DNA of 64,000 bases from UBA1535 sp964371035 (GTDB lineage: Bacteria; Bacillota; Clostridia; Tissierellales; Sedimentibacteraceae): NCBI GenBank assembly GCA_964371035.1, contig CAYJLG010000011.1, forward strand, positions 1 to 64,000, read 5' to 3'. Of this stretch, positions 55,255 through 63,957 are shown piece after piece. Every line of letters starts with the position of its first letter. The stretch's first letter is position 1. Made by a program: the position numbers and the translations under genes. The notes under the pieces were generated by a model, which saw only the letters and a program-made list of their open reading frames with translations, searched no databases and was not told where the DNA came from.

Positions 55255-56199
55255 TTACTGTAATTTTTCATCTGAAGATTCTAACTTTTCATCTTCAAAT
55301 CCTTCAAATTCTTCAGCCCCATAATTTTTTTCACGTAATTCTGCAATAAATATTTCTTCTAAGTTGATAGCAAGTACATCAAATATTAATACGCTATAAT
55401 TACTATACAAATATTTTTTAAATTCTTCTAAATCACCTTTAATAGTACAGATATTAACGCTACCTATTTTGATGTTTTTAATTATAGAATAAGATTGTTC
55501 TTTAGGCATTGAGAATTCACCCTCAACAGCAAATTGAACTCGTTTAGTTTCTTCCTTTAACTTTTCTAACTCTTCTTCTTTTATGATTTCACCTTCATGC
55601 ATTATGGCTACACGATCACAGATATTGTCCAGCTCTTTTAAATCGTGAGAAGAAATTATAACCGTAGTTTCATTTTCTAGAATATCTTCAATCAACACAT
55701 CCCAAAATTTTCTTCTAATGACTGCATCAAGTCCATCGACTATTTCATCTAAAAGCAAAACTTTCGGGCAAGTAGTCATCGCCATTACAAAAGCTGCTTG
55801 CTTTTTCTGACCTTTTGACATTTTATTAAGCATTTTTTTAGGATCAAGCGCAAAGAATTTAACTAATTTGTCAAATCTCTCTTTTGATATATTTTTATAA
55901 AACAGTTTTTCATATTCAAATAATCTTAATAGACTATAATTTCTTGGAAAATAAATATTGTCTTGAATGAAATACATATCTTGTGACAATTCGGAGTTTT
56001 TATTTATGATCTGATTATCATAATTAATAATTCCTGAATCTTGAACATAGATTCCGCTAATATGTTTTAGTAACGTAGTTTTTCCACATCCATTAGAACC
56101 TACTAAGCCGAAAATTTTACCTTTTTCTGTAGAGATACTAATATTGTTTAACGCCTTAACTTTATCGAAAGATTTACATAAGTTTTCCACTTTAATCAT
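55255..56199 (-). CDS. ABC transporter ATP-binding protein
   Basis: 314 residues: Walker A GSNGCGKTT, signature MSKGQKKQAAFVMAM (a divergent SKGQ form), Walker B LLLDEIVDGLD (Glu kept; Pro changed to Ile) and H-loop SSHDLKE. A C-terminal extension (about 225-314) ends in acidic residues. It overlaps the GntR gene by 8 bp. Confidence 0.88.
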   Translation of the reverse strand: MIKVENLCKSFDKVKALNNISISTEKGKIFGLVGSNGCGKTTLLKHISGIYVQDSGIINYDNQIINKNSELSQDMYFIQDNIYFPRNYSLLRLFEYEKLFYKNISKERFDKLVKFFALDPKKMLNKMSKGQKKQAAFVMAMTTCPKVLLLDEIVDGLDAVIRRKFWDVLIEDILENETTVIISSHDLKELDNICDRVAIMHEGEIIKEEELEKLKEETKRVQFAVEGEFSMPKEQSYSIIKNIKIGSVNICTIKGDLEEFKKYLYSNYSVLIFDVLAINLEEIFIAELREKNYGAEEFEGFEDEKLESSDEKLQ

Positions 56200-56575
56200 G
56201 ATTGATACCTTCTCTCTCTTCGTAAATACTATCTACAACAGACAATATATCCCCTTTATCTAATGACAGTTTCTTTAAATTCAATATGATTTCCTTAAGT
56301 GATTCTTTTTGTCTCAATATGTATGCATCATTTACACTTTGAGCCTTTTTAACAAAAGTTCCTCTGCCTTTGACTGTATAAATGTATCCCTCTAATTCTA
56401 AAGCTCTAAATGCTTTTTGTATAGTGTTAGGATTTATTTTTGTCAAGGTCGCGAGCTCTCTGACGGAAGGTACTTTTTCTTCGAATTTCAAGGCTTTAGA
56501 TAATATTAAGCGAATAATTTCATTATATACTTGTTCATATATCGCCATGTTCGAACTATAATCTATATTTATCAA
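56192..56575 (-). CDS. GntR family (YtrA-type) regulator
   Basis: 127 residues: winged helix VPSVRELATLTKINPNTIQKAFRALELEGYIYTVKGRGTFV and a short C-terminal helical dimerisation part, the size of the YtrA subfamily, which usually represses an adjacent ABC transporter operon. Binding to the inverted repeat at 57216-57246 is inferred. Confidence 0.9.
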   Translation of the reverse strand: MINIDYSSNMAIYEQVYNEIIRLILSKALKFEEKVPSVRELATLTKINPNTIQKAFRALELEGYIYTVKGRGTFVKKAQSVNDAYILRQKESLKEIILNLKKLSLDKGDILSVVDSIYEEREGINHD

Positions 56576-56650
56576 ACCTGAATACCGCCTCTCTAATTAT
56601 TTATAAATTTAACTCAAGCAATTGCATTTATGTATGTTATTTAACTTAAG

Positions 56651-57190
56651 TTAGTTATATGCTATCTTTTTACTATATACAAATTCTCTTAGTTCACCCT
56701 CATAAACTGTATTTAAGTTCAAGCATTGATAATCTGCTGGTTTTACTAGCCACATATTTTTATTCATTTGTACAATTCCTTTTAACATGTACGTCACAAA
56801 AGAAGAACATGTATAAGCAGTTTTTCTTTCATAAGGAATATTTAACATAATAAGTGGTATAGTCATTAGACTGTATCTGTATTTTTTAGGTTCGTTTAAA
56901 AACTTTTCTAGTCTTTTCATAACCACATCAAATTCATCATCTTTTACTTCTATCTCATATATAATGCATTTAGTCTCAGGGTGCATCGCTAATACGCCTG
57001 CATCTACTTCTTCTTTCATAAATCCTCCTATAAGAGGAAACCACGTTATCCATCTAGAAAAACTATACATTTCACTACAATCTTCTGATACTGCAATAGA
57101 AACATGATTATATTTATCTTTTGAAAAAAACTTTAACATTTTAGAAACTTTAGTATTAGTATCAGATAAAACTACATATATTCTTTTCAT
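56651..57190 (-). CDS. papain-fold protein, YiiX/NlpC-like
   Basis: 179 residues. The Cys of TCSSFVTYML (about 126) and the His of YNHVSIAV (about 28) have the permuted order of YiiX/YebB-type NlpC/P60 relatives, which are peptidases or acyltransferases. PVRK-like flanking residues fit, but there is no signal peptide. First gene of the operon with gntR and the ABC genes, directly behind the operator. Confidence 0.6.
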   Translation of the reverse strand: MKRIYVVLSDTNTKVSKMLKFFSKDKYNHVSIAVSEDCSEMYSFSRWITWFPLIGGFMKEEVDAGVLAMHPETKCIIYEIEVKDDEFDVVMKRLEKFLNEPKKYRYSLMTIPLIMLNIPYERKTAYTCSSFVTYMLKGIVQMNKNMWLVKPADYQCLNLNTVYEGELREFVYSKKIAYN

Positions 57191-57215
57191 TTTAGCCTCT
57201 GTAAATTAAATTTGT

Positions 57216-57246
57216 CTAAGTGTATTAACACACCTAATACACTTAG
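57216..57246. promoter_or_regulatory. 31-bp inverted repeat, likely GntR operator
   Basis: Perfect 12-bp arms CTAAGTGTATTA and TAATACACTTAG with a 7-bp centre, overlapping the first base pairs downstream of the -10 box of the promoter for 57190. Position is right for repression. Confidence 0.75.
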
Positions 57247-57273
57247 TATACACTTGAAAGTTTTAGTTGTCAA
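57245..57273 (-). promoter_or_regulatory. predicted promoter of the papain-fold/gntR/ABC operon
   Basis: Minus strand: TTGACA (57268-57273), 17-bp spacer, TATACT (57245-57250). Confidence 0.85.
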
Positions 57274-57276
57274 CAT

Positions 57277-57317
57277 AAAAAAAACAACTTTCTTAAAATA
57301 TTTTGAAAGTTGTTTTA
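57277..57317 (-). terminator. terminator of the DUF1566-like gene
   Basis: AAACAACTTTC and GAAAGTTGTTT form an 11-bp stem; T-run on the minus strand. Confidence 0.85.
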
Positions 57318-57336
57318 AAGTTCAAATAAATATTAG

Positions 57337-59220
57337 CTAGATTTCAGTATTGATTAGAGGTTTCATCGCACTTTGGATAAACACTTTATCATCGATACTC
57401 AACATGCTCGACATAACATTTTCAACATTTGAGCGAAGTTGATATCTTAGTTTTTCTATTTCTCTTTCTACTTCTGAAATTTCAAGTTTTTCACCGTCTA
57501 CTACTGCTGCACATCTTTTATAAATACCTTTTCTTTCATTGGTGTAAAAATTATCGACAGCATCTTTGTAGATTTGCAAGCAGTTAAATAATTTTTCAGG
57601 TATTCCTACTATCATTGCAGAATCTGTGTTGTTTTCTCTAAATCCTTGTGATAACTCTCTTTCAATTATAGGCAACATATATTTTTCCACCTCTAGCCTA
57701 TAATTGCACCAATCTCTAAACCATAGATTTTGATTATATCCGCTAATTCCTTCTCTATCACAAATGATTTTATATTTTTCTTTGAACTTAAATTTAAGCA
57801 TCTTGTAATCAGCCGTCCAGCTTTTTTCTATATTTACGATAGAACTAATTATTCTTTTATTATTTTCTGTGTATTCTGCTCTCTCAAGCATTTTTTTCAT
57901 AACATTGACTGTGTTTTCAGCTATTAGTTCAAAACTTGCTCTTTTTTCTTTTTCTAATTTTGCAAAATCTTCTATGATATTATTTCCTGAGTTTATTTCT
58001 GCTATTTTTTCTTCAATATCTATAGCATTTTTATTTATAGACTGCAAAAATAATTTCACATCACTTGTACTTGTTGATAAAAATTTGTCTAAAAGTTTAA
58101 ATCTTTGCTCAAAAACTTTGTTTTCATCTTCTGTCATTTCCATTTCATACTCAAAGTTTGGGTTAAAAGATTCTTTTATTTCTTTAAAACTTCTCAATGC
58201 AGATATTTTTTCTTTCTCAAAAAAATCTAACATTTCTAAAAAGTTTGATATCCATTTTTTTATAGCTTCATAATATTTAATAACAGAATTATTAATTTCT
58301 TTTAGGTCGTATTCTTCGATCATGCTATAAAAATCAAATGCCGACGAGATAGTAACATTATTCTGTATGTTTTTTATCTGCTTGTCTAATAATTCACATT
58401 TTTTTATTAATTCTGGTTTTTCAAAATAAATTTTACTAAATACTTCAGTCATATTTTCATCATTAAATACTGGTTCTAAGCCATTAACTACAAACATATC
58501 AAGCGCAGCCTGAAGTCTTTCTTCTCTAGTATAAATTCGTTTATCGTTATAATTTTTAGCATAGTTCTCACCTGCCAAAGATGTATTGCATGGAAGTAAA
58601 TATACATTGTTTTGACTTACTTTATAGTTGTCTAAATCGATACAATAGTTTTCGCCTTCGATTGCAAACCAGCCATCTAAATTTTTTATTCTATGCCCTT
58701 CACCTTCTTGAAATGGAAAGGTTTTGTCTTCTATCATTGTTATCATCTGTTCTACTGTCGGAATAGACCAATTCTTATATCCATCAAGATTTAGTATTTC
58801 TACTACATTATTTGCTTCTCTTAATGAAAATGTGTGAACATCGCTTTTTTCATTGTAAAATTTAAAATATTCTAAATTTGCCCACAATATTCCAGTAGTA
58901 ATATCCATTACTACTTTTGGTTTGTTTTTAAAGAAAAACCATCTTTGTTTTTCTATTGAATCTAAGATTTTATCTATGCCTCTGCCAGATAGAATTTTTA
59001 ATTGTGAATTTATTCGTCTCATCTGTGTTTCTAATTCGGATAACTCGATGAGAACCTCAGATTTTCTTTTAGAAACTATAGATTTTTCTTTTTTAAGCGC
59101 GTGTATTTTATCTATATTAGCAGGATTAGTACCACCTTCAAACAATTCTTCAATACGTGTGATTTCTTCTGCAAGTTTACTTTTTTTATTTATCAAACCA
59201 ATTAGTGAAGTTTCGCTCAT
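57337..59220 (-). CDS. cytoplasmic coiled-coil protein with DUF1566-like domain
   Basis: 627 residues without signal or membrane segment. Residues 1-80 are a charged coiled coil. About 103-225 resemble DUF1566 (Lcl-type): VVMDITTGILWANLEYF followed by GYKNWSIPTVEQMITMIE, where the 'W-x-x-P-T' step is diagnostic. The remaining 400 residues are helical with Lys/Glu-rich coiled coils and match nothing I know. Single gene with own terminator. A structural or defence role is possible but not shown. Confidence 0.55.
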   Translation of the reverse strand: MSETSLIGLINKKSKLAEEITRIEELFEGGTNPANIDKIHALKKEKSIVSKRKSEVLIELSELETQMRRINSQLKILSGRGIDKILDSIEKQRWFFFKNKPKVVMDITTGILWANLEYFKFYNEKSDVHTFSLREANNVVEILNLDGYKNWSIPTVEQMITMIEDKTFPFQEGEGHRIKNLDGWFAIEGENYCIDLDNYKVSQNNVYLLPCNTSLAGENYAKNYNDKRIYTREERLQAALDMFVVNGLEPVFNDENMTEVFSKIYFEKPELIKKCELLDKQIKNIQNNVTISSAFDFYSMIEEYDLKEINNSVIKYYEAIKKWISNFLEMLDFFEKEKISALRSFKEIKESFNPNFEYEMEMTEDENKVFEQRFKLLDKFLSTSTSDVKLFLQSINKNAIDIEEKIAEINSGNNIIEDFAKLEKEKRASFELIAENTVNVMKKMLERAEYTENNKRIISSIVNIEKSWTADYKMLKFKFKEKYKIICDREGISGYNQNLWFRDWCNYRLEVEKYMLPIIERELSQGFRENNTDSAMIVGIPEKLFNCLQIYKDAVDNFYTNERKGIYKRCAAVVDGEKLEISEVEREIEKLRYQLRSNVENVMSSMLSIDDKVFIQSAMKPLINTEI

Positions 59221-59298
59221 ACAATTTTCCTTTCGGTATTTTCAAAATATTAGCATAGAATTTTATTTTAAAAAAATTTGTTAGCATCTACATAATAA

Positions 59299-59823
59299 TT
59301 ATTTATCTGTATATTGATCTGAAAGCAATCCATACATATGTAGATTAAGTCTTTTTCCATCTCTAAGCACAAATTCTTTTAGCTCGCCCTCTTTTACAAA
59401 TCCAGCACTTTCATAAAGCCTAATGCCTGCTGGATTAAAAGGAAGTACATTTAATTGAATTCTATGTAATCTTAAATCATTAAATCCATATTTTAAGAGC
59501 AGCTTTAATGATTCTTTTCCATAGCCTTTTCCTCTGTCTTCTTTGTCACCTAATCCTATAAACAGAGTAGCTACAAGATTTTCTTTGATAATATTGAAGT
59601 ATCCAGCCAATCCTATTGCTTTGCCTTCAGCGTTTCTTATTATAAACACAATAGAATTGTTTTTTTCGCAATAATCTGCCATCATCTTGTTTACAGCTTC
59701 CTCAGACATCGGTACAGGTGGAATATAATCATATGTTGCTAAAAATTCCTTGTCTGAAAACCATCTATAAAGATGTTGTTTATCTTCTTCTTTTGCAATA
59801 TCTAAATAACATTTATTTTCCAT
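59299..59823 (-). CDS. GNAT acetyltransferase (RimJ/RimL-like)
   Basis: 174 residues. LGDKEDRGKGYGKESLKLLL is the acetyl-CoA loop (motif A), and LHRIQLNVLPFNPAGIRLYESAGF is typical of the RimJ/L type. Acceptor unknown. Third gene behind rluB and the DUF2156 gene. Confidence 0.85.
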   Translation of the reverse strand: MENKCYLDIAKEEDKQHLYRWFSDKEFLATYDYIPPVPMSEEAVNKMMADYCEKNNSIVFIIRNAEGKAIGLAGYFNIIKENLVATLFIGLGDKEDRGKGYGKESLKLLLKYGFNDLRLHRIQLNVLPFNPAGIRLYESAGFVKEGELKEFVLRDGKRLNLHMYGLLSDQYTDK

Positions 59824-59841
59824 ATTATAATCCTCTCTATT

Positions 59842-60756
59842 CTATACATTTCTTAAATTTATCAAGTATTTTTCTTCCATTCTTACTGGATTGTACGACA
59901 ATTTGGCAATTCTTAAGCCTTCGCTTCCAGTATCTTCTTGTCTGTTAACAAATTGAGTAGTATTAAAATGTTTTTCCAAAAATTCTTTGTTAATAAAGGC
60001 ATATACACCTTTGTATTCAACATCTGCTTTTTCAACTAAAATATTTGCCATAGTTCCATCTGCATAAATTTCACCTACAGAAAATCCAACTATTTTTCCT
60101 TCAACATATGCTGCAAATGTCTTTAAGTTTAAGATATCAACTTTACACAAAATGTCATTAATTGCTTCTGTTTCCATTTGTAGTTCTTTATCTTCTTCGA
60201 TCAGCCCATCATGCCATCTCTTTAAAAGTTCCATACAGTCATTCTTAGTTGAACAATCGGTTACATCTTTAATCTCATAAGTATAGTTCTTGACAAAACC
60301 ATTATAGTGATTTTTCTTCTTATGAAATTTTTTTCCTTTTAAACTGATTAGTTCTTCAGTAGAATATATATATTCTGCATCATTTCTGTCATTAGTGCTG
60401 CATATATTGAATTTTGTGTGTGTTCTGATATCCTCTATAAATTCTTCACTGACATCTCCAAATAAAAAATTGCATGGATACTCTTCACGTATAGCTAATA
60501 ATTTTATAATTATTGCCTCTAAGTTTTCTTTTTTATATCCTAACGGTTGCATGAAAAAGCATCCTTTTGATTCTTCATGTTTTGCAATTATCAATGCATC
60601 ATCTATAATCGCATACCTTACGTTGCAAAGTTTTCTCCATAAATACAATGACGGAAATGTATACTCATAAGACAACAATTTATGCTGATTCGTATATGTT
60701 TCAAATAAAAATTTATCTTCTAATGTTAAACTTTTAAACTGTAAAATTTTGCTCAC
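59842..60756 (-). CDS. DUF2156 (phosphatidylglycerol-lysyltransferase-like) protein
   Basis: 304 residues. The double-GNAT-like layout, LKGKKFHKKKNHYNGF, and VNRQEDTGSEGLRIAKLSYNP near the end fit DUF2156 proteins related to the soluble part of MprF. No membrane segments. Substrate unknown. Gap of 13 bp after rluB. Confidence 0.8.
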   Translation of the reverse strand: MSKILQFKSLTLEDKFLFETYTNQHKLLSYEYTFPSLYLWRKLCNVRYAIIDDALIIAKHEESKGCFFMQPLGYKKENLEAIIIKLLAIREEYPCNFLFGDVSEEFIEDIRTHTKFNICSTNDRNDAEYIYSTEELISLKGKKFHKKKNHYNGFVKNYTYEIKDVTDCSTKNDCMELLKRWHDGLIEEDKELQMETEAINDILCKVDILNLKTFAAYVEGKIVGFSVGEIYADGTMANILVEKADVEYKGVYAFINKEFLEKHFNTTQFVNRQEDTGSEGLRIAKLSYNPVRMEEKYLINLRNV

Positions 60757-60769
60757 CTCTTATCCGATA

Positions 60770-61501
60770 TTAATCCAAATATTTTTTAATTAACATCATT
60801 TCTCTTTCATTTAATTCTCTGTATTTTCCAAGTTCTAGATTTTCATCTAATTGTATTGATCCCATAGAAATTCTTTTTAGATAAATTACTTTTTTATTGA
60901 TGCTTTCAAACATTCTTTTTATTTGATGAAACTTGCCTTCTCTAATCGTGACTAAGCATTGTGATTCGTCACCAGTAGTTAATATTTCAAGTTTTGCAGG
61001 CATCGTCACATATCCATCGTCTAAAAAAGTTACTCCTCTGTCAAAATTTTTTATATGAGACTCATCTAACTCACCTGTAATTCTTGTAAAATAAGTTTTA
61101 TCTACATGTTTTTTTGGAGAAAGCATGTTATGTGCTAATTTTCCATCATTTGTAAGTATCAGTAGACCTTCTGTATCTTTGTCTAATCTCCCAACTGGAA
61201 ATGGAGTAAAATTTTTATAATAACTATCTAGTAAATCTGTCACTGTACTTTCCCCACCACGATCTTCTGTAGCAGAAATCACACCTTTAGGCTTATTCAT
61301 CATTAAATAAATATATTTTACGTAGCTTATTTCTTCTCCATGAAGCAATACCTTATCTTTATCTGTATCTATTATAACAGAACCATCTTTTACAAATTCT
61401 CCATTAACTTTAAGACAATTTTTTTTAAGCTCTTTTTTTATGTCACTTCTTGATCCAAATCCTAAATTAGCTAATAGTTTGTCAAGTCTTAATTTTGGCA
61501 C
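60770..61501 (-). CDS. RsuA/RluB-family rRNA pseudouridine synthase
   Basis: 243 residues from a GTG start behind AGGAGG. S4 RNA-binding domain (LRLDKLLANLGFGSRSDIK) then the catalytic domain with Asp in PVGRLDKDTEGLLIL (about 103) and EGKFHQIKRMF. Could be RsuA (16S) or RluB (23S). Heads a three-gene operon. Confidence 0.9.
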   Translation of the reverse strand: MPKLRLDKLLANLGFGSRSDIKKELKKNCLKVNGEFVKDGSVIIDTDKDKVLLHGEEISYVKYIYLMMNKPKGVISATEDRGGESTVTDLLDSYYKNFTPFPVGRLDKDTEGLLILTNDGKLAHNMLSPKKHVDKTYFTRITGELDESHIKNFDRGVTFLDDGYVTMPAKLEILTTGDESQCLVTIREGKFHQIKRMFESINKKVIYLKRISMGSIQLDENLELGKYRELNEREMMLIKKYLD

Positions 61502-61515
61502 AATGCCTCCTAATT

Positions 61516-61576
61516 GTTACTATTCACAGCTAATATATGTATCGCAAGGGAAAAAATAATAAAATCTGTCGCTGTG
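61516..61576 (+). repeat. dispersed repeat copy abutting the pseudouridine synthase ribosome site
   Basis: GTTACTATTCACAGC, AAGGGAAAAAATAATAAAAT and CTGTCGCTG: the same order as other copies. Its outer end is about 6 bp from the AGGAGG of the gene at 61501. Confidence 0.8.
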
Positions 61577-61598
61577 AATCCTAATTATAAAAACGCTT

Positions 61599-62186
61599 TT
61601 AGTTCTCGATATCTTTTATTTCTTCTACGTCTATTATTACACTTTCGCTTTCGTCATGTTCAAAAACGTGATCAACATGTGTTTGACCTGATTTTGATTT
61701 ATCAATAAATTGATATAAGCAAAAACATGCTAAAATTAAAAATATAGTACCAATTAATCTTATTACAATATCAATAGTGTCATCAGAATATAGAATAATA
61801 AAAATAGCAGCTATTACAGATATTATCAGTCCACCTATTTTAAATTTGTTGCCAAATCTCTTTTGGTTTATTACACTGAATATTTGCATCGCACTAAAAA
61901 ACAACCAAGCAAAACCTGCTATCTTAACTACTAGTGCAGGATATAAAAATATTATTAGTAGGCCTGCAAAAATAATTAAATATGTGATTTTTTTTAACAA
62001 TCCAAAATACTTAAATCCTGATATCAAATTTAAAGTAAAAAATGCTCCAACAGGAAATACAAGCAATCTTATCGCAAAATAGCCTATATAATTAGATGCT
62101 AATACAAAAATTGCACCTATCAATCCAAAAATAATCGCTAAATTTCTAAAAGTCTTTGGTTTAAAATTAAATTCAGTAAATACCAT
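61599..62186 (-). CDS. DUF308/HdeD-like membrane protein
   Basis: 195 residues with six helices in paired arrangement (LAIIFGLIGAIFVLASNYIG, VVKIAGFAWLFFSAMQIFSV), like the HdeD/DUF308 family, and a Cys/Asp/Glu-rich cytoplasmic tail (about 165-195). Function unknown. Ribosome site AAAGGAG. Confidence 0.65.
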   Translation of the reverse strand: MVFTEFNFKPKTFRNLAIIFGLIGAIFVLASNYIGYFAIRLLVFPVGAFFTLNLISGFKYFGLLKKITYLIIFAGLLIIFLYPALVVKIAGFAWLFFSAMQIFSVINQKRFGNKFKIGGLIISVIAAIFIILYSDDTIDIVIRLIGTIFLILACFCLYQFIDKSKSGQTHVDHVFEHDESESVIIDVEEIKDIEN

Positions 62187-62352
62187 GATTAGCTCCTTTC
62201 AAAAAATATTTTATTTTACATATATTATATACACCTTTATACTAAATTTCAACTCAAATTAAGATAAAATAAAAATTTCTTGCGAGTTTTATACTAAAAA
62301 GTTATAATTAAGTTTATGTTTAGGTTAATTCAGAAAGGAACGGTATGAAATT

Positions 62353-63702
62353 ATGAATTGTGAAATCTTGTGTATTGGAACGGAAATACTACACGGAGAT
62401 ATTGTAAATAGTAACGCATCATTTATATCCAAAAGTTTAGCAAATATAGGCATAGATGTGCATTATCATTCTGTAGTAGGAGATAATCCTAAAAGAATGA
62501 GAGAAGCTTTTAATTTAGCTTTTTCAAGAGCCGATATTGTAATTTGCACCGGTGGATTGGGGCCAACTAAAGATGATATCACTAAAGAAATTTTAGCTGA
62601 ATATTTCGGATTACCTATGGTTTTTCACGATGAAAGCATGCAACATCTAAAAAATATGTATAGTAAATTTAGAAAAGACATGCCTGAAAACAATTTAAGA
62701 CAAGCCTATTTCCCCGAGGGAAGTATAGTGCTTGAAAATAAAAATGGGACTGCTAATGCTTGTTTATTAAACATGGTGTCAACAGATACAGATAACGACA
62801 AAATGCAAACGGATTTAAGTATAAACATGGGATATACAGAAAATTTCTTTTTAGCTGAAAAAGATTTATTATCGGTACCTTGCAAAAAAAATATTAAAAG
62901 AAAAATCGGCATACTTCTACCTGGGCCACCTTTTGAAATGACACCGCTTGTGACAGAACGAATTCTGCCTTATCTTTCTATGTTTTCTAAAGAAATCGTA
63001 GTTGGCGTTAAAGTGGCTGTCATGAATTTGGGCGAATCTTTAGCAGAGACTATGATTATGGATTTGATAGATAACCAAACTAATCCAACTATCGCACCGT
63101 ATGCAGGAAATGGCAAGGTGATTTTTAGAGTTACCGCTAAAGCTATTAATGAAGAAAAAGCGCATGAACTCATCGACCCTGTAGTCGAAGAATTGTTAAA
63201 TAGATTTGAAAATAACGCTTTTATTATAAAAAGTGACAAGATTGAAGATTATGTCTGCGAAAAACTTATTGATAAAAAACTGAGTGTAGCAGTTGCAGAA
63301 TCCTGCACAGGTGGTCTCATGGCTTCTAAATTTATAAGCTATCCAGGGATTTCATCAGTGTTTAAGGAAGGATACATAACGTATACTAATGATTCTAAAA
63401 TCAGAGTTTTAGGGGTAAAAAAAGAAACTATAGATACTTATGGTGCAGTCAGCGAAGAAACTGTAAAAGAAATGGCTAAAAATATTTGTGACATCACTAG
63501 CGCAGATATTGGAATTGCTACGTCAGGTATCGCAGGCCCCTCAGGTGGCACTGCAGAAAAACCAGTTGGACTCGTCTATGTATGTGTGTATCATAAGGGC
63601 GAATATAAAACAAGTCACAGAGTACATACTGGAAAAAGAGATATCGTTAGAGAACGTGCAGCTCTAAGCGCATTTGAATTAGTTAGACAAGTGATAGAAT
63701 AG
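62353..63702 (+). CDS. cinA: CinA (competence/damage-inducible protein A)
   Basis: 449 residues behind AAAGGAAC. N-terminal molybdopterin-binding-like domain (GTEILHGDIVNSNASFI, CTGGLGPTKDDITKE) and C-terminal nicotinamide-nucleotide amidase domain (VAESCTGGLMASKF, TSGIAGPSGGTAEKPVG). It is about 35-40 residues longer than usual: residues about 139-183, between GTANACLL and GILLPGPPFEM, are an insertion of Asp/Asn-rich sequence. Confidence 0.94.
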   Translation: MNCEILCIGTEILHGDIVNSNASFISKSLANIGIDVHYHSVVGDNPKRMREAFNLAFSRADIVICTGGLGPTKDDITKEILAEYFGLPMVFHDESMQHLKNMYSKFRKDMPENNLRQAYFPEGSIVLENKNGTANACLLNMVSTDTDNDKMQTDLSINMGYTENFFLAEKDLLSVPCKKNIKRKIGILLPGPPFEMTPLVTERILPYLSMFSKEIVVGVKVAVMNLGESLAETMIMDLIDNQTNPTIAPYAGNGKVIFRVTAKAINEEKAHELIDPVVEELLNRFENNAFIIKSDKIEDYVCEKLIDKKLSVAVAESCTGGLMASKFISYPGISSVFKEGYITYTNDSKIRVLGVKKETIDTYGAVSEETVKEMAKNICDITSADIGIATSGIAGPSGGTAEKPVGLVYVCVYHKGEYKTSHRVHTGKRDIVRERAALSAFELVRQVIE

Positions 63703-63730
63703 ATCACTGCTCCCTATATATCTGATTGTA

Positions 63731-63796
63731 AATATCTTGATTTGTTGACATCGTGGTGTGAACCAACGTCATTTAAGTCAAGGTATTTATTTTTTT
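63731..63796 (+). terminator. terminator of cinA
   Basis: AAATATCTTGA and TCAAGGTATTT pair as the outer stem; an inner GAC/GTC stem follows, then TTTTTTT. Confidence 0.75.
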
Positions 63797-63839
63797 GTAG
63801 AGGCGAATTTTACTTCAACAACTACATTATAAAACGAGA

Positions 63840-63872
63840 GGTTTACTATCCACAGTGATGTTTGATGTTAAA
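63840..63872 (+). repeat. degenerate copy of the dispersed repeat end
   Basis: GTTTACTATCCACAGTGATG and TTTGATGTTAAAA resemble the left end of the full-length copy; the rest is missing. Confidence 0.55.
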
Positions 63873-63881
63873 AACACAAAA

Positions 63882-63942
63882 ATTATTGACAAACGATAAT
63901 TTTTGTTTTATAATAAGAATATAATTATCGTAAAACAATAAT
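63882..63942 (+). promoter_or_regulatory. promoter within a long inverted repeat
   Basis: TTGACA (63886-63891), 17-bp spacer, TATAAT (63909-63914). Around it lie ATTATTG-ACAA-ACGATAATT (63882-63901) and its complement (63923-63942), 20-bp arms with 3 mismatched bases, symmetric about the -10 box. A repressor site is likely. Confidence 0.7.
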
Positions 63943-63957
63943 TTTGGAGGTAAGATT

